DNA of 16,840 nucleotides from MWH-TA3 sp044353905 (lineage in GTDB: Bacteria > Actinomycetota > Actinomycetes > Actinomycetales > Microbacteriaceae). Position numbers and translations under genes: made by a program. The stretch spans positions 1-16,840 of the forward strand of contig JBILBA010000025.1 in the NCBI GenBank assembly GCA_044353905.1, given 5' to 3'. Under the pieces are notes generated by a model. That model was not told the origin of the DNA. It searched no databases and worked only from the letters and a program-made list of their open reading frames with translations. Of the stretch, positions 14,514 to 16,840 are shown piece after piece. Numbering within the stretch: position 1 is the stretch's first letter; each line of letters begins with the position of its first letter.

Positions 14514-16463
14514 ATGACGAAGTCTGGAATTGAAATCGACGAACGCGATGACGCGATCCGTCCCGCCGATGATTTGTACCGGCACATCAACGAACGCTGG
14601 ATAGAGCGGACGCCCATTCCCGAGGATCGAGCCCGATACGGGTCGTTCCATGTTCTTGCCGAAGAAGCCGAAAAAGCTGTTCGCGAGATTATCGAGGAGT
14701 GCCAGTCTTCCGCTGAGGGCACCGAGGCCCGCAAGGTCGGCGACCTCTATACGAGCTTCATGGATGTGGACGCCGTGAACGCGCTCGGCGCTTCACCCCT
14801 GAAACCACTTCTGAATCGAATTGATGGCGTGGAAAGCCTCGCAGAGTTTATGTCGGCGCTGGGCGAATTCGAACGAGACGGCATCGGTTCGTTCCTGTCG
14901 ATGTGGGTCGACAACGACCCGGGCGACCCCGAGCGGTATCTCGTTTTCCTCGAACAGAGCGGAATCGGACTACCCGACGAATCGTATTTCCGCGAGGACA
15001 CCTTCGCCTCGATTCGCGACGCATACCGAGGGCACCTCGAACGAATGTTTGCAATAGCGGGTTGCTCGGATGCGGCCGGCCGCGCAGCGCGCGTCTATTC
15101 CATCGAAGAGAAGTTTGCGGCCGTTCACTGGGACAACGTGAAGACGCGCGATACGCACGCCACATACAACCTGGTGGGCTGGGACGAGTTCGCGGCGTCA
15201 CTCGGGCCGGTCGCTGCGCCATGGCGTGACGCCCTCGGGGTTGCGGACAATGTCTTTACGGAAGTCGTAGTTCGTGAACCTTCGTTTGTCGAAGGCGCTC
15301 GCGCAATCCTCGAGTCCGCCGACCTCGAGTCACTCTCAGACTGGTTGCGCTGGCAGGTCATCCACGGACTTGCCCCCTACCTATCCGCGGATTTCGTCGA
15401 CGAGAACTTTGCGTTCTACGGAACAGCGCTTTCGGGTACTCCCCAGTTGCGGGACCGCTGGAAGCGCGGCGTCGGCTTTGTCGAAGGTGGTCTCGGTGAA
15501 GCGGTGGGCAAACTCTACGTCGAGCGTCACTTTCCGCCCGCGGCGAAGACCCAGATGGACCTCCTGATCGAAAATCTGATCGAGGCGTACCGCCAGTCGA
15601 TTTCGAACCTCGAATGGATGAGCGACGAGACGAAGACGCGAGCTCTCGAGAAGCTCGACAAGTTCACCCCCAAGATTGGTTACCCGGTTCGGTGGCGGGA
15701 CTATTCGTCGGTTCACGTTGCCGCCGACGACCTCGTCGGAAACGTGTTCACGATCGCGCGCTTCGACTTTGCACGTGAAACAGGCAAGGTTGGAAAGCCG
15801 CTCGACCGAAACGAATGGTTCATGTTGCCGCAGACGGTGAACGCGTATTACAACCCCGGCTTCAACGAAATCGTCTTCCCCGCCGCAATTCTTCAGTACC
15901 CGTTCTTTGTCGCCGAGCGCGACGCCGCAGCGAACTACGGCGCAATCGGTGCCGTCATCGGGCACGAACTCGGTCACGGTTTCGATGACCAGGGAAGCGA
16001 GTTCGACGGCGACGGGCGCTTGTCGAATTGGTGGAGCGATGTCGACCGCGAGCGATTCACCGAACGCACCAAAGCGCTGATCGACCAATACAACGCCCTC
16101 GAACCCCGCGCACTCCCGGGACACACGGTCAACGGGGAACTCACGATCGGTGAAAACATCGGCGACCTCGGCGGACTGAGCATCGCCTGGAAGGCCTACC
16201 TTTTGGCGTTGAACGGCGACGAGCCACCCGTCGTCGACGGAATGTCTGGCGCGGAACGTTTCTTCTTGTCGTGGGCTCAGGCGTGGCGGCAATCCGCTCG
16301 TGACGAAGAGGCCCTGAGGCTTCTCGCGATTGACCCCCACTCTCCGCCCGAATTCCGATGCAACCAGATCGTCAGAAATCTGGACGTCTTCCACGAGACA
16401 TTCGGCGTGACGTCAGCCGATCCGATGTGGCTCGATCCCGCCGAGCGCGTGACGATTTGGTAA
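14514..16463 (+). CDS. pepO: M13-family zinc metallopeptidase (PepO/neprilysin-like)
   Basis: Oligopeptidase of family M13. The 649-residue protein has the zinc motif HELGH at 484-488, the third zinc ligand Glu547 in GENIGDLGG with Asp551, and the upstream substrate-binding segment NAYYNPGFNEIVFPAAI. It ends in a tryptophan, as usual in the family. No signal peptide or N-terminal membrane helix is present, so it should be cytosolic like lactic-acid bacterial PepO and unlike the membrane-anchored animal enzymes. It probably trims peptides of moderate size. ATAGGAG five bases before the ATG fixes the start; an in-frame GTG two codons earlier overlaps this site. It follows trkA by 24 bases and is probably cotranscribed, though a functional tie to K+ uptake is not evident. 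Confidence 0.95.
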   Translation: MTKSGIEIDERDDAIRPADDLYRHINERWIERTPIPEDRARYGSFHVLAEEAEKAVREIIEECQSSAEGTEARKVGDLYTSFMDVDAVNALGASPLKPLLNRIDGVESLAEFMSALGEFERDGIGSFLSMWVDNDPGDPERYLVFLEQSGIGLPDESYFREDTFASIRDAYRGHLERMFAIAGCSDAAGRAARVYSIEEKFAAVHWDNVKTRDTHATYNLVGWDEFAASLGPVAAPWRDALGVADNVFTEVVVREPSFVEGARAILESADLESLSDWLRWQVIHGLAPYLSADFVDENFAFYGTALSGTPQLRDRWKRGVGFVEGGLGEAVGKLYVERHFPPAAKTQMDLLIENLIEAYRQSISNLEWMSDETKTRALEKLDKFTPKIGYPVRWRDYSSVHVAADDLVGNVFTIARFDFARETGKVGKPLDRNEWFMLPQTVNAYYNPGFNEIVFPAAILQYPFFVAERDAAANYGAIGAVIGHELGHGFDDQGSEFDGDGRLSNWWSDVDRERFTERTKALIDQYNALEPRALPGHTVNGELTIGENIGDLGGLSIAWKAYLLALNGDEPPVVDGMSGAERFFLSWAQAWRQSARDEEALRLLAIDPHSPPEFRCNQIVRNLDVFHETFGVTSADPMWLDPAERVTIW

Positions 16464-16523
16464 CACGAGGGTCTCTCTTCAATACCCGACGACCATTCGG
16501 TTTTCGCCGTCGCTAATCGGGGT

Positions 16524-16538
16524 TAGGCTATTTAATCT
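16524..16538 (+). promoter_or_regulatory. Candidate tandem -10 elements for the YtxH-like gene
   Basis: TAGGCT (16524-16529) and TAATCT (16533-16538) both fit TANNNT and precede the gene by 33 and 24 bases. That leaves a leader with room for the AAGGAGG ribosome binding site. The 99-base gap after the peptidase gene holds no convincing hairpin and T-run terminator, and no clear -35. Confidence 0.4.
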
Positions 16539-16562
16539 CACAGGCATACAAGGAGGTTCGTA

Positions 16563-16840
16563 ATGCGTGGAAAAATTCTTTTGGTACTTGGTCTCGGCAT
16601 TGGTTACGTGCTCGGCACTCGCGACGGGCGTGCACGGTACAACCAGATGAAGACCGCCGCACTCAAGGTGTGGAACGACCCCCGAGTACAAGAGCAAGTG
16701 AACGCTGCGACCGAGTTCGTCAAAGAGAACGCGCCCGAGGTTGCCTCGGCCGTCTCGGAGAACGTCAAGAAGATCGCCGAGCGCGTCGAAGCCGTTCGAT
16801 CGGTCTCAACGCCAGCAAAACCCGCAACTCCAGCGCGGAA
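16563..16840 (+). CDS. YtxH-like small membrane protein, cut by window edge
   Basis: The 92 visible codons encode a short hydrophobic N-terminus (about 4-18, LLVLGLGIGYVLG), then TRDGRARY, followed by a charged helical region rich in Lys, Glu, Val and Ala (from about 29) and a Thr/Pro/Ala-rich stretch at the edge. The GYVLG.R.GR..Y pattern is common in small actinobacterial proteins often labelled YtxH-domain; their function is not well known. A strong AAGGAGG six bases before the ATG supports the start, and the gene has its own candidate promoter. It could be a cell-envelope or stress protein, but nothing here shows this. The C-terminus is missing. Confidence 0.8.
   Translation, partial: MRGKILLVLGLGIGYVLGTRDGRARYNQMKTAALKVWNDPRVQEQVNAATEFVKENAPEVASAVSENVKKIAERVEAVRSVSTPAKPATPAR

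Noticed and set aside
15381..16394. 337-residue open frame antisense to the M13 peptidase gene
   Set aside because: It mirrors the coding pattern of the opposite strand, shows no domain features, and would need to overlap a firmly identified gene over its whole length.
16487..16512. Possible terminator hairpin after the M13 peptidase gene (CGACG...CGTCG with inner ACC/GGT)
   Set aside because: The stem is interrupted and no T-run follows, so it does not meet the standard for an intrinsic terminator.
1..16840. Search for CRISPR arrays, insertion sequences, phage genes or a novel defence system
   Set aside because: I saw no direct repeats, transposase motifs or long inverted repeats, and all genes belong to familiar core families.

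Overview
The window looks like a chromosomal core region of an actinomycete (Actinomycetota), probably Micrococcales and perhaps a Microbacteriaceae-like lineage. The basis is the gene order fhaA-fhaB-pstP-rodA-pbpA-pknA-pknB, known from mycobacteria and other actinobacteria, plus a NucS/EndoMS mismatch endonuclease, GTG and TTG starts, TANNNT -10 hexamers and apparently leaderless genes. By eye the DNA is moderately GC-rich, less so than many actinobacteria. The family-level placement is inference; the phylum is well supported.

Region 1 (1-8389, minus strand) is a seven-gene signalling and cell-wall cluster. Two FHA proteins (FhaA, FhaB), a membrane PP2C phosphatase (PstP), a SEDS glycosyltransferase (RodA), a class B transpeptidase (PbpA) and two membrane Ser/Thr kinases with extracellular PASTA domains (PknA-like, and PknB cut by the left edge) are packed with every junction overlapping by 1-20 bases. 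The kinases probably sense wall fragments, PstP reverses the phosphorylation, the FHA proteins read phosphothreonine, and RodA and PbpA build glycan strands and crosslinks.

Region 2 (8390-8668) is a divergent intergenic segment. It holds a likely fhaA promoter on the minus strand, a tRNA-Leu(CAG) gene on the plus strand, and the copZ leader with a small hairpin next to the ribosome binding site.

Region 3 (8669-11082, plus) is a two-gene copper efflux unit: a CopZ-type chaperone translationally coupled to a CopA-type P1B ATPase. It converges on region 4 (11079-12424, minus), a NucS-HAD phosphatase pair; copA and the HAD gene share one CTAG that gives both stop codons.

Region 5 (12455-16840, plus) holds a TrkH/TrkA potassium uptake pair, a cytosolic-type M13 metallopeptidase, and the start of a YtxH-like small membrane protein cut by the right edge. 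nucS and trkH diverge from a 30-base gap in which each start codon lies six bases after its own TANNNT hexamer, so both mRNAs are probably leaderless.

Apart from the two edge-cut genes nothing looks broken, and I see no mobile element, CRISPR array or phage gene. No stretch of more than 300 bases lacks a gene. I did not find a clearly new system. The most unusual items are the extra C-terminal beta-type domain of the PknA-like kinase and the compact divergent leaderless promoter pair.
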